From: Sphingomonas sp. LY54
GTDB taxonomy: Bacteria; Pseudomonadota; Alphaproteobacteria; Sphingomonadales; Sphingomonadaceae
NCBI RefSeq assembly: GCF_035594035.1
Contig: NZ_CP141588.1
Span: forward strand, 1,633,501 to 1,697,500
Length of the DNA: 64,000 nt
Reading direction: 5' to 3'
Shown: positions 45,962 to 54,506 of the stretch, piece after piece
Position numbering within the stretch: the first letter of the stretch is position 1
Layout of the letters: each line of letters begins with the position of its first letter
Notes under the pieces: model-generated
Database searches by the model: none
Seen by the model: only the letters and a program-made list of their open reading frames with translations
Told to the model about the DNA's origin: nothing
Made by a program: the position numbers and the translations under genes

Positions 45962-46510
45962 TTATTGGGCCACGTCCTCTTCGATCTTCTCGACCCACTC
46001 CGGGTAGAAGGCCGGCTCGCGGTTCGACCAGCCCGGCGCGGTCGCGGCGGCTTCGCTGATCGACTGGAGCAGGCTGCGCCGACGCTCCGGGTGGAGGTGC
46101 GGCAGCGCGGCGGCGGCGCAGAAGGCCGCCGGCAGCCACGGCCGCACCGCAGCGCCGATCAGCCGCTCGTAGAGGAAACGGTAGGACGCGAAATCGGGCA
46201 GCCGGTCCTGGCCGAGGTCGAATGCGCTCATCGTGACGAGCGGAGCCATCATCGGCTCCATTACGTCGAGACCGCTGTCGTCGGGGACATAGTCGCGGAT
46301 ATGATCGAGCCGCTGGTAGATGCGGGCCTGGGCGCGGATGCTGGCCGCTTCGCCGACGTCACGGGACCAGCGCTTCATGGCGTTGCGGCGTCCGAGGCCG
46401 ATATCGAGCGAGCGACGGATGTAGCGCTGCGTGCCCTTCGAGAAGCCCGCAAACTCCTTCATTTCGACCAAGGTCAGCGCGCCTTCGGCGGGCTTGGTCT
46501 GCGTACCCAT
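45962..46510 (-). CDS. Hypothetical protein (182 aa)
   Basis: Not recognised. It is soluble, mostly helical, with no signal peptide or membrane segment. Clear elements are a basic N-terminal third (QRYIRRSLDIGLGRRNAMKRW), LPDFASYRFLYERLIGAAV in the middle, and an acidic C-terminus (WVEKIEEDVAQ). ATG 46510 has AAAGGAGT upstream, a strong ribosome-binding site, so it is likely translated. It lies convergent with the methyltransferase gene. Confidence 0.65.
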   Translation of the reverse strand: MGTQTKPAEGALTLVEMKEFAGFSKGTQRYIRRSLDIGLGRRNAMKRWSRDVGEAASIRAQARIYQRLDHIRDYVPDDSGLDVMEPMMAPLVTMSAFDLGQDRLPDFASYRFLYERLIGAAVRPWLPAAFCAAAALPHLHPERRRSLLQSISEAAATAPGWSNREPAFYPEWVEKIEEDVAQ

Positions 46511-46791
46511 GATCCCACTCCTTTTACCCTGGCGAGGATCATACGCTCCAAAGCTTTTCCAAGCGCTTAACCAGAACCTCGCCCCCCGTTCATAATAGAA
46601 TCAGAAGTGGAGTCGGGCGGCAATGTCAAAGATGGGCAGGGCCTTCCTTGGTCGGGGAATTGTCTCATTTCCGCAACAGCGGGTGCGTAACGATCCAGCA
46701 TTTCCGCGGCCTCTTCACGGCCGCTTTCGGCTGCAACACTTTTCCGCATCGGCGGATTTGCGGTCACTACTTAAGAGATGCTTTGCGGTTA
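46511..46791. other. Non-coding gap of about 280 bases
   Basis: No convincing gene here. A 66-codon minus-strand ORF (46567-46767) exists, but it has no ribosome-binding site and its codon content is unlike neighbours. Scattered AT-rich words such as TATGAT (minus strand, near 46540) could form the promoter of the downstream hypothetical gene. Confidence 0.5.
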
Positions 46792-47607
46792 CTACTTAGC
46801 CGCGCCGCCGGCTTCGTCAGCTGCCGGATCGACACGCTTCACGCTCACTTCCTGTCGGCACAGCTCAGCGCTGCCGTCGAACACGGTCATGAAGCTGATG
46901 TCGCCGGCATCGCGACCCACGCCGATCCGCACCAGGCCCTCGACCGGCGCGAGGCCGGTGGCGTCGACCAGATACCAGCCGCCGTCGAGATAGACCTCGA
47001 CTACAGCGTGGAAGTCGGGCGGGTCGAGCTGCCACGCGTAAGCGCTGACCATCCGTGCCGGAATGTCGAAGGCGCGCGCGAAGCTGATTAGGACATGCGC
47101 GAAGTCGCGGCATATCCCCTGGCGCTGGTGAAAGCTGTCATGGGCGGTCGTGCTAGCGTCGCTGCAGCCAGGTTCGTAGCGCATGGTGCCGCGCGTCCAT
47201 TCCGCCATCGCCGCGACCGCCGCTCCGCCCTCCAGATGGCCGAACTGCTCGACCGCAAACTCCTTGAGCGCTTCGGACTGGCAATAGCGGCTCGCCCACA
47301 GATAGTGGATCACCCGCCCGGGCAGCTCGCGCCGCGGCACCGGCGCGATCCGCGCCAGGTCCGGCGCGGTCCGCATCACGTCGACCAGGGCGGTGTAGCG
47401 CGCCTCGAAGCGGAACTCGCCCGCCGTCCAGAGCCGCCGCCCGATCCCCTGCTGTCCGGTGACCGGCGTCAGCGGGGTGTCGCTGGTCACGGTCAGCCGG
47501 TCGCTGGCGAGCAGCTGGTCGGGCATCTGCGCCACTTCCAGCTGCAGCAGCACGTCGGCTCTTTGCGGAAAATAATAATCGAGCGTCGCGTCGATCTGCA
47601 GGCGCAT
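46792..47607 (-). CDS. Transglutaminase-like cysteine protease-fold protein
   Basis: A 271-residue protein with an N-terminal beta-sandwich (MRLQIDATLDYYFPQR, QMPDQLLASDRL) and a transglutaminase-like catalytic core. The Cys-His-Asp triad is visible as HQRQGICRDFAHVLISFARA, PPDFHAVVEVYL and WYLVDATGLAP. Such proteins are widespread beside DUF403/DUF404 genes involved in peptide bond chemistry; here those partners are absent. ATG 47607 is used because the family begins there. It is divergent from the sensor kinase. Confidence 0.88.
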   Translation of the reverse strand: MRLQIDATLDYYFPQRADVLLQLEVAQMPDQLLASDRLTVTSDTPLTPVTGQQGIGRRLWTAGEFRFEARYTALVDVMRTAPDLARIAPVPRRELPGRVIHYLWASRYCQSEALKEFAVEQFGHLEGGAAVAAMAEWTRGTMRYEPGCSDASTTAHDSFHQRQGICRDFAHVLISFARAFDIPARMVSAYAWQLDPPDFHAVVEVYLDGGWYLVDATGLAPVEGLVRIGVGRDAGDISFMTVFDGSAELCRQEVSVKRVDPAADEAGGAAK

Positions 47608-47726
47608 GCGGTCCGGGTCTCCTCTGCTCCACGAACCGCTCACCGGCGGCTCCGTTCCCGGTGCGAAACGGAAAGGGTGCATCCGGCCCAAATGCGCTAT
47701 AAGCGGGCAACACACCGGGAGGGTGG

Positions 47727-49013
47727 ATGGCCGATCGAGTCGACCAGCGCGTGGAATTGGACCGTCTTTTCGGGCCTGATGCGACCGGTTACACACCGGC
47801 CGGACGCGCTTTTTCGACCAACGCGCTCCGCGCTTCTGCCAACGACCCCGCGCGGGAACGCTTTCCGCTGAATGCTGCGTTAACAGGGGCTATGGATTTG
47901 CAGCACCGTTCCGCGGTCGTGCGCCGCCTGCCCGACATCGGCATCGCCGTGAAGTCGATCATCGGCTTCTGGCTGCTCTACATGCTGCTGGTCACCTTGC
48001 GGTCGATCGTGCTGCAATATCCGGAATTCTGGGATCTGGTCGCGCGGCGCTCCGTCGCCGCCACGGTCGGCGCCTCGCTCACCTTCCTGGTCTACCTGGC
48101 GCTGCGACCGCTCGCGCTCGCCAGCCTCGAGTTGAAGGCCGGCATCGCCGCCTTGCTCTGCCTCCCGGCCTCGCTCGCTTTCTCCGGCTTCAACTATTTC
48201 ATCTTCTACATCATGAAGCCGCTCGACGATTCCAAGATGGACAGGATGTGGAAGGGGATGAGCGAGGCCGAGATGGCGTTCCGCTCGATCGTCGAGGGGT
48301 CGCTGAGCTGGTACTTCCTGTTCGCCGCCTGGGCCGCGCTCTACGTGGCGATGAGCTATGCCAGGCAATTGCGCGCCGCCGACAACCGGGCGGCGGCCTA
48401 TGCGCGCGAGGCGCAGGAAGCGCAGCTGCGCGCGCTCCGCTACCAGATCAATCCGCACTTCCTGTTCAACACGCTGAATTCGCTGTCGTCGCTGATCCTG
48501 TCGCAAAAGGGCGACGTCGCCGAGCGGATGATCATGAATCTCTCCACCTTCTTCCGCACGACCTTGTCGGCCGATCCCACCGCTGACATCGCGCTCGAAG
48601 AGGAGATCAAGCTCCAGCGCCTCTATCTGGATATCGAGCAGGTCCGCTTCCCCGATCGCCTCAAGGTCGAGACCGACGTTCCCGATGCGCTGCGCACGGT
48701 GCGCGTGCCGGTGCTGATCCTCCAGCCCATCGTCGAGAATGCGATCAAATATGGCGTCGCCAAGTCGCGCGGCACGGTGACGGTGCGCATCTCCGCCTAT
48801 GAGGAGGCCGGCCGTCTCCACATCAAGATCAAGGATAATGGCGACGCGCCGCCGCCCGAGCATGACGGCCGCGATTCCTGTGGCGTCGGCCTCAAGAATG
48901 TCTGCGAGCGGCTGATCGCCCGCTACGGCGTCCAGGCCGGCTGCTTCCACGGCCCCGATCCCGAAGGCGGCTATACCGTCCACGTCATCATGCCGGTGAT
49001 CCGCAATGCCTGA
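47727..49013 (+). CDS. LytS-like sensor histidine kinase
   Basis: A 428-residue membrane kinase. Four to six helices (residues about 70-210) precede a His-kinase domain of the LytS/AlgZ type, with phospho-acceptor His244 in LRYQINPHFLFNTLNSLSSL. The N box is PIVENAIKYGVAKS, and the G boxes are IKDNGDAPPPEH and GVGLKNVCERL. The first 60 residues are polar and atypical. ATG 47727 has GGGAGGGTGG just upstream. It overlaps the response-regulator gene by eight bases, forming one signalling pair. Confidence 0.92.
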   Translation: MADRVDQRVELDRLFGPDATGYTPAGRAFSTNALRASANDPARERFPLNAALTGAMDLQHRSAVVRRLPDIGIAVKSIIGFWLLYMLLVTLRSIVLQYPEFWDLVARRSVAATVGASLTFLVYLALRPLALASLELKAGIAALLCLPASLAFSGFNYFIFYIMKPLDDSKMDRMWKGMSEAEMAFRSIVEGSLSWYFLFAAWAALYVAMSYARQLRAADNRAAAYAREAQEAQLRALRYQINPHFLFNTLNSLSSLILSQKGDVAERMIMNLSTFFRTTLSADPTADIALEEEIKLQRLYLDIEQVRFPDRLKVETDVPDALRTVRVPVLILQPIVENAIKYGVAKSRGTVTVRISAYEEAGRLHIKIKDNGDAPPPEHDGRDSCGVGLKNVCERLIARYGVQAGCFHGPDPEGGYTVHVIMPVIRNA

Positions 49014-49752
49014 AGCCCAGCCGCTGCGCGTCCTCGCCGTCGACGACGAGCCTCTGGCCGTCGAGCGGCTCCAGCTCCTGCTCGCCCGCTGCCAGGGCGT
49101 CAGCCTCGTCGGCACGGCCTCGGACGGCGAGGCGGCGCTGCGCATTGCCGAGGCGGTCGAGCCCGACGTGATGCTGCTCGACATCGCCATGCCGGGGATG
49201 GACGGAATCGAGGTCGCCCGCGCCCTCTCCGCGTCGCGGATCGACCCGGCGGTGATCTTCGTCACCGCCTTCGACAATTTCGCGGTCTCGGCGTTCGACG
49301 TCGCCGCGGTCGACTATCTGATGAAGCCCGTCGATCCCGAGCGCCTGACGCGCGCGCTCGAACGCGCCCGCGAGCTTCTCTCGCGCAACGGCGAAAGCCG
49401 CGGCCCGGCGCCCGGCCGCTATGTCGAGGAATTCTGGGTGCCGGACCAGACCGGGCTGGTCCGCATCGCCGTCCGCGACGTCGATCGCATCACCGCCGAG
49501 CGCGATTATATGCGGCTCCATGTCGGCCGGCGCAGCTGGCTCATCTACCGCACGATCGCCAAGCTCGAATCGGAGCTGGACCCCGAAATCTTCATCCGCG
49601 TCCACCGCTCGGCGATCCTGCGCCGCGACACGATCGTCGGCCTGACCCGCGACGCGATGGGCCACTGGGCGGCGCGCCTCGTCGACGGCAGCGAGCAGCG
49701 CATCGGCCGCAGCCATATCGCCGACGTGAAGGCGCTCGCCGGCCGCGCCTGA
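49006..49752 (+). CDS. LytTR-type response regulator
   Basis: A 248-residue transcription regulator. Residues 1-125 form a receiver domain (AVDDEPLAVERL, phospho-acceptor Asp59 in VMLLDIAMPGMDG, signal Lys in YLMKPVDPERL). Residues about 140-246 form a LytTR DNA-binding domain (ITAERDYMRLHVGRRSWL, RVHRSAILRRDTI). LytTR regulators recognise direct repeats; none was identified here by eye. With the kinase upstream it makes a two-component pair, probably for an envelope or quorum-type signal, as in related systems. Confidence 0.95.
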   Translation: MPEAQPLRVLAVDDEPLAVERLQLLLARCQGVSLVGTASDGEAALRIAEAVEPDVMLLDIAMPGMDGIEVARALSASRIDPAVIFVTAFDNFAVSAFDVAAVDYLMKPVDPERLTRALERARELLSRNGESRGPAPGRYVEEFWVPDQTGLVRIAVRDVDRITAERDYMRLHVGRRSWLIYRTIAKLESELDPEIFIRVHRSAILRRDTIVGLTRDAMGHWAARLVDGSEQRIGRSHIADVKALAGRA

Positions 49753-49755
49753 AGA

Positions 49756-49845
49756 TTAGCGCGTGTGGCGCATCGACCAGATCAGCAACCGCCCGAGCAG
49801 CGGCCAGCCGCCACGATGATGAGACATTGTCGACAAACCCCGCAT
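49756..49845 (-). CDS. Tiny ORF (29 aa) with perfect ribosome-binding site
   Basis: A 29-codon ORF on the minus strand, convergent to the response regulator and four bases from its stop. AAAGGAGT lies five bases before the ATG, the strongest ribosome-binding site in this part of the window. The encoded peptide contains GGWPLLGRLLIWSM, a short amphipathic or membrane helix flanked by basic and histidine residues. Nothing else supports it. A regulatory leader peptide or a small membrane peptide would both fit. Confidence 0.5.
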   Translation of the reverse strand: MRGLSTMSHHRGGWPLLGRLLIWSMRHTR

Positions 49846-49934
49846 GACCGACTCCTTTCGGTTTCAACCGATGAGGAAAGGTCGCACACGAGCGTTGCCG
49901 TCGCGTTACCTGGCTGTTGCAGAACGATGACTCG

Positions 49935-51116
49935 TCAGGCGACCCGCTTCAAATCGTGCTGGCGGGTGCCGACCTTGCGGTAGACGCGCGGGCCGAGGTC
50001 GAGCCGGAACGGCGCCATCTTGGCCGCCGGGGGATCGCTCTCGCGGCCGACGATATAGGATTGCGCGGTCTGCCCCTTGCGGCCGTCGCCCCAGTCGTAG
50101 AGCACATTCACCGCCACCAAAGGAATGAATAGGCTGCGGTCCTGGATCTGGATCACCTTCAATTCCTCGCGCGTCATCGCGAGCGCGCCCTTGAAGCTCT
50201 CCTCCGCGCCCGGCACCAAGGTCCGCGGCGCGCCGACCGGCTCGAAATCCTCGGCATAGAATTCGGTGAGCCGGGCGTTGAGGTCCGGCGTCGTATTCAT
50301 CATCTGGCCCGTGATCCGGACCCGGTGCGCCGGCAGGTCGCCGCGGTTGCGGACGATCAGCTCGAACTGGAGCACCGTCTGCTCCTGGGTCGCGCTCGCC
50401 GTGCCGGGCCGGAATTCGACCTCCAGCCAGGGGCGCGGCTCGGCTGCGGGCGTTGGAGCGACTGGGGCGACGGGCCGTGCCGGCGGCGACGGCTGGACCA
50501 GAGGCGCCGCGGCCTCCTCGACGGCGCCGAAGGGCTCGACGGCCTCGTCCGTGCCGCGCCGACGGCGGCGGAGCAGGAGAAACCCCCCGATAAGCAGCGC
50601 GGCTAGCAGCGCGCCGCCGCCCCAAATCATCCAGTCGTCCGATGCCGCCGGCGATGCGGTCTCGAGCGCAGCCTCGGGGGCGGGTTCGGCGGCCATGGGC
50701 GCGTCGACCGGCGCGGCTTCGGGCAGCGGTGCGGGCGCAACTTCGGGCGTCGGGATCGGCTGCGTCTCGGGCGGCGCCTGCGTAGCCGGATCGCTCCGGG
50801 CCGGGGCCGCGGCCGGCGCGCGCACCGGTTGCGGACGGGTCTCGGTCGGCGTCGGCCGCGCGCTGGACGGCGCGGGCTGGATGACCGGCGGCGGCGGCGC
50901 GATGACGGTCGGCTGCGTCTGCGCCGGTGCCGGCCGCTTGACCGGTGCGATCAGCGGCTCGTCGGGCGCCACGGGTTTCGGATCCGGCCGCAGCTGGAAG
51001 TCGCGCAGTTCGGGCGGCGAATTGGGAATCGCCTCCTGGGCCAGCCCGGCGCCGGCCGCGACGGCGAGCGTGAGGGCGAGAGCGCCAAGAATCAGGGACC
51101 GGCGAATGTTCGGCAT
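49935..51116 (-). CDS. Exported proline-rich membrane protein of unknown function
   Basis: A 393-residue protein: signal peptide (ILGALALTLAVAAGAGLAQ), a 130-residue Pro/Ala/Thr/Glu-rich linker rich in APAPxP-type patterns, a membrane helix with a basic cluster (WGGGALLAALLIGGFLLLRRRRR), another disordered Pro/Ala stretch, and a beta-rich C-terminal domain (LEVEFRPGTASATQEQTVL, SLFIPLVAVNVLYDWGDG). The C-terminal domain resembles the oligomerisation-type domains of uncharacterised alphaproteobacterial envelope proteins. Not recognised as any named family. Its translation start is placed at ATG 51116 for the signal peptide. Confidence 0.7.
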   Translation of the reverse strand: MPNIRRSLILGALALTLAVAAGAGLAQEAIPNSPPELRDFQLRPDPKPVAPDEPLIAPVKRPAPAQTQPTVIAPPPPVIQPAPSSARPTPTETRPQPVRAPAAAPARSDPATQAPPETQPIPTPEVAPAPLPEAAPVDAPMAAEPAPEAALETASPAASDDWMIWGGGALLAALLIGGFLLLRRRRRGTDEAVEPFGAVEEAAAPLVQPSPPARPVAPVAPTPAAEPRPWLEVEFRPGTASATQEQTVLQFELIVRNRGDLPAHRVRITGQMMNTTPDLNARLTEFYAEDFEPVGAPRTLVPGAEESFKGALAMTREELKVIQIQDRSLFIPLVAVNVLYDWGDGRKGQTAQSYIVGRESDPPAAKMAPFRLDLGPRVYRKVGTRQHDLKRVA

Positions 51117-51298
51117 GGACAACAAGGAACCTCGTGATGGGGCCGTCATCCTAGGCGCGCTGCGGCGCCCGGTCCATATTTTCGGGCCGGCTCCGTCGCG
51201 GCGCGCGGCGGCGATGCGCCCAGCACAGCGGCAAATGCGCTGAACCGCCACTGAATGCAGCCCTGCGCCGACGGAGCGACGCCCCGGCAGCGGCCGAC

Positions 51299-51326
51299 AA
51301 AAAGGCGGCGGGCCGGGGCCCGCCGC
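51299..51326 (-). terminator. Terminator after the second UrcA gene
   Basis: A perfect 10-bp stem GCGGCGGGCC/GGCCCGCCGC with a 2-base loop, followed on the minus strand by one C and then TTTTT. It lies 25 bases after the stop at 51352. Confidence 0.8.
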
Positions 51327-51351
51327 ATTCTCCCCGCAGAGAACTGGGAAA

Positions 51352-51651
51352 CTACGAGCCGGGCGCGATCAGCACGGCATAATGCGGCGCAGCCGAGCGC
51401 AGCAGCTGGTCGCGCGCGCTGGCGGTGAAATTGTCGCGGCACTCCTGCGCGCGCGTGGTTGCGGCGCTGCCGCAAGCCTGGAGCGCGCCCTCGGCGATCC
51501 TTCGCTCGAGCGCGGACCTGCCACGGCTGGTGGCGAGATCGATGTCGCCGGCCGAGATGGTGACGAGATAGCTTCCGCCGGCATGGGCCGGAAGGGCGAG
51601 GCTGGCGGCGGCTGCGGCGGCGAGCGCGAGGGCGACAATCTGCCGATTCAT
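51352..51651 (-). CDS. UrcA family protein (short)
   Basis: A 99-residue member of the UrcA family, with a signal peptide ending at PAHAG and a mature part containing DIDLATSRGRSALERRIAEGA and two cysteines (LQACGS and ECRDNF). It is shorter than the copy at 30904 and shares the cysteine spacing and the charged helix. A terminator follows. Function unknown. Confidence 0.85.
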   Translation of the reverse strand: MNRQIVALALAAAAAASLALPAHAGGSYLVTISAGDIDLATSRGRSALERRIAEGALQACGSAATTRAQECRDNFTASARDQLLRSAAPHYAVLIAPGS

Positions 51652-51889
51652 CGGGCGGTCCTTCCCTTGGGCCGGAATGGGTTCGACAGGGAGCCGTGCC
51701 GGCGGGGGGGCAACAGCCTGGAACAACTCCCTGTCTCGTTTTCCATTAGGCCAGGCCGGCCGCGCCGTGCTGCCGTGCTTCGACCATCGCCGCCGATTCA
51801 TCGTCAAACCCGCTGGCCATTCGACGAAGGCCGCATTTGGCGAGACGAACGGACGGAAACGGGGGCTTTCTCGGCTTCGCGGCGCCGAC

Positions 51890-52654
51890 TCAGGCCAGAA
51901 CTTTGTAGACGCCCCAGAGGCTGGTCAGCACCAGCACCGTGCCGACCATCACCATCAGGCCGCGGGCAGGGACGCGCTTGGCGAACATCGCGCCGAACGG
52001 CGCCGCCGCGACGCCGCCGATCAGCAGGCCAGCGGTGGCGACGGTGAACGCCTCGAACCCCAAAGTGGCGATGAAGCTCGCCGAGATCGTCATCGATAGG
52101 AAGAATTCGACGGTGTTGACGGTGCCGATCACCTTGCGCGGCTCGGCGCCCTGGACGAGCAGGTTGGAGGTGACGATCGGCCCCCAGCCGCCGCCGCCGC
52201 TCGCATCGAGGAACCCGCCGATCAGGCCGAGCGGCTCGATTACCTTGGGCCGCTTGACCATCGGCGCCGTGCGGACGCCGCGCCACAGCAGGTAGATGCC
52301 GATCGAGGTGAGGTAGATGAGCACGAACGGGCGCGCCGTTTCCGCATGGATGTTGCTCAGCACATAGGCGCCGAGCACGCCGCCGATGACGCCCGGGACG
52401 ATCAGCCGCGCGAACAGCGTCCAGTCGACATTGCGGTGCGCGACATGGCTGATGCCCGACACCCCGGTGGTGAAGGCCTCGACGGTGTGGACTCCGGCCG
52501 ATGCCGCCGCCGGCGGGACACCGAGGCTGAGCAGCAAGGTGTTGGAGATCACGCCGAACGCCATGCCGAGCGCGCCGTCCACGATCTGTGCGGCGAAGCC
52601 CACCATGATGAAGGGGAGGATGTCGAGCAGCGTGACGTCGGTTAGATCGAACAT
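51890..52654 (-). CDS. Sulfite exporter TauE/SafE family protein
   Basis: A 254-residue membrane protein with eight predicted helices. The two family repeats are visible: GFAAQIVDGALGMAFGVISN with SLGVPPAAASAGVHTVEAF, and IGGFLDASGGGGWGPIVTSN with GTVNTVEFFLS. TauE/SafE members move sulfite, sulfoacetate or related organosulfur anions; no sulfonate-metabolism gene is nearby, so its substrate is open. Confidence 0.9.
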   Translation of the reverse strand: MFDLTDVTLLDILPFIMVGFAAQIVDGALGMAFGVISNTLLLSLGVPPAAASAGVHTVEAFTTGVSGISHVAHRNVDWTLFARLIVPGVIGGVLGAYVLSNIHAETARPFVLIYLTSIGIYLLWRGVRTAPMVKRPKVIEPLGLIGGFLDASGGGGWGPIVTSNLLVQGAEPRKVIGTVNTVEFFLSMTISASFIATLGFEAFTVATAGLLIGGVAAAPFGAMFAKRVPARGLMVMVGTVLVLTSLWGVYKVLA

Positions 52655-52897
52655 GGTTCTTCTGCCGCTCGGGATCCCAAAATCGCCCCTTGCGTCGGTT
52701 TCGGCCGCGGCACAAGCGGTTTGGATTCTCGGCGCCGTATCGATCTTAAGGTCGCCGCTCGCCCCGTCCCGCTCCGGGACAGTGGGAAATGGGCCGAAGA
52801 CACGTGGCCCGGCAAGGGTTTAGCGTCCTTGGGCAGGCATTTTGGCCCGCACCCCGATCGGCGGTCTATGGCAAGATTCTGGCACAAGCGGAGGCGC

Positions 52898-53836
52898 ATG
52901 CGGCGAATGCTGCGGCCCCGCGCGCCCGCCGCATTGCTGCTGCTGCTCGCCACGGCATCCTGCATTCACGAGGGCGGCCCTTCCAGGCTCGTCCCGGCCG
53001 GCACCATGCCGCGCGTCGCGACTGTCCCGCCGGCCGCGCTCGCTTTGGCCGATGCCGCGCCTGCCCCGCCGTCCGGTCCGAGCCTGCCGCCCGCGCAGGC
53101 CGAAGCCGCCAATGCCGCCCTTCCGTTCGCGGCCGGAGCCGTCACGCCCGCCGCCGCCTTCCGATTGAACGGCGCCGTTCCGGACCGGATGCGCGCGCTC
53201 GATTGCCTCGCCGACGCCATCTATTACGAAGCCGCCAGCGAATCCGAGGAGGGCCAGCGCGCGGTCGCCCAGGTCGTGCTCAATCGGGTCCGCCATCCCG
53301 CCTATCCGAACAGCGTCTGCGGAGTCGTCTACCAGGGGCCGATGCGCGCTGGCGGCGGCTGCCAGTTCACCTTCACCTGCGACGGGTCTCTGCTGCGCGG
53401 ACGGGCCGGAGCGGCCTGGGCCCGCGCCCGCCGCATTGCCGCCGACGCGCTTGCCGGCCGGGTCGACACGCGCGTCGGGCTCGCCACCCATTATCACACC
53501 TCGGCCGTGTTCCCGCACTGGGCCCCGAAGCTTGAGAAAGCGGCGGTCATCGGCGCCCACATCTTCTACCGCTTCCCTGGAACAGCCGGGAAAATGACGG
53601 CCTTCGCCCAGGCCTATGCCGCGCGCGAGGCCGGCCGGCGCCCGTTCGTCGCGCCCGAGATCGCCTTGGCCCGCCGCGCCGCCGCGGCCGGAGCCGGGAC
53701 GTTCGCCCTGGTCTCCTCGCCTCTGGCCCCGGCCGCCGCAGCGCCGGCCGCGCCGGCCGAAAGCGACCCGCTGCCGCCCTCCACGGTCCGCGAGGAATAT
53801 CGCCATGCGGGCGCATGGCGCGACGGACTGAACTGA
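52898..53836 (+). CDS. Cell wall hydrolase (SleB-type domain), exported
   Basis: A 312-residue protein with a hydrophobic leader (AALLLLLATAS) and a disordered Ala/Pro region. A SleB/CwlJ-type hydrolase domain follows (residues about 105-225), with CLADAIYYEAASESEEGQRAVAQVVLNRV carrying the catalytic glutamate, and CQFTFTCDG. The last 90 residues are Ala/Pro-rich. The start is uncertain: ATG 52898 has GGAGG three bases upstream, ATG 52907 has it at twelve, and ATG 52868 has none. It is likely a peptidoglycan hydrolase involved in wall turnover. Confidence 0.8.
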   Translation: MRRMLRPRAPAALLLLLATASCIHEGGPSRLVPAGTMPRVATVPPAALALADAAPAPPSGPSLPPAQAEAANAALPFAAGAVTPAAAFRLNGAVPDRMRALDCLADAIYYEAASESEEGQRAVAQVVLNRVRHPAYPNSVCGVVYQGPMRAGGGCQFTFTCDGSLLRGRAGAAWARARRIAADALAGRVDTRVGLATHYHTSAVFPHWAPKLEKAAVIGAHIFYRFPGTAGKMTAFAQAYAAREAGRRPFVAPEIALARRAAAAGAGTFALVSSPLAPAAAAPAAPAESDPLPPSTVREEYRHAGAWRDGLN

Positions 53837-53877
53837 GCGCGGTTGCAGCCCCGCGCTTCCGGCCGCACAGTCTCCGC

Positions 53878-54387
53878 ATGACCAGATGGCGTGCGATCCA
53901 GGCCGACATCACGACGCTCGCGCTCGACGCGATCGTCAACGCCGCCAATAGCTCGCTGCTCGGCGGCGGCGGGGTCGACGGCGCCATCCACCGCGCCGCC
54001 GGTCCCGGCCTGCTCGCCGAATGCCGTACCCTTGGCGGCTGCCCGCCGGGCGAGGCCCGCATCACCGGCGGCTACGACCTCCCGACCCGCCATGTAATCC
54101 ACACCGTCGGGCCGGTCTGGCGCGGCGGCTCCGCCGGCGAGCCGGAGATTCTTGCCGCCTGCCACCGCAACAGCCTCGCCCTCGCCCGCGCGCATGCTCT
54201 GCGCACGATCGCCTTCCCGGCCATCTCGACGGGCGTTTACGGCTATCCCGTCGCCGCCGCTGCGGACGTGGCCGCTCGAACCGTCGCGACCGAGCTGGCA
54301 GATTTCGACGAGATCCTGTTCGTTTGCTTCAGCGCGGATGCGCTGGCCCATTATTCGACCGCGATCGCGCGCCACCGTCCGCGCTGA
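53878..54387 (+). CDS. Macrodomain protein (O-acetyl-ADP-ribose deacetylase type)
   Basis: A 169-residue macrodomain that hydrolyses or binds ADP-ribose derivatives. The ADP-ribose site is complete: LDAIVNAANSSLLGGGGVDGAI, GGYDLPTRHVIHTVGP and FPAISTGVYGYPVAAAADVA, with Asn and Asp in place for the MacroD/YmdB group. Start ATG 53878 is just after the SleB stop. It is likely cytoplasmic. Whether it acts on protein ADP-ribosylation or O-acetyl-ADP-ribose cannot be told. Confidence 0.93.
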   Translation: MTRWRAIQADITTLALDAIVNAANSSLLGGGGVDGAIHRAAGPGLLAECRTLGGCPPGEARITGGYDLPTRHVIHTVGPVWRGGSAGEPEILAACHRNSLALARAHALRTIAFPAISTGVYGYPVAAAADVAARTVATELADFDEILFVCFSADALAHYSTAIARHRPR

Positions 54388-54404
54388 GCGGCGGGCCTCC
54401 AATG

Positions 54405-54483
54405 TTCCCCGGCGAAAGCCGGGGCCCAGACGCACCCAACCTGACATACGCGCAGAAGCCTGGGCCCCGGCTTCCGCCGGGAA
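54405..54483. repeat. REPIN-like inverted repeat
   Basis: Two arms, TTCCCCGGCGAAAGCCGGGG and its near-perfect complement 30 bases later (54405-54429 and 54459-54483), pair in 24 of 25 positions. Each arm itself forms a small hairpin (CCCCGGC...GCCGGGG). It sits in the gap between convergent genes, the usual place of REP elements in high-GC proteobacteria. Confidence 0.6.
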
Positions 54484-54506
54484 ACAACAATTCCCTGACC
54501 CACCCT

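Noticed and set aside
46567..46767. A 66-codon minus-strand ORF
   Set aside because: No ribosome-binding site and no recognisable sequence; kept only as part of a non-coding gap.
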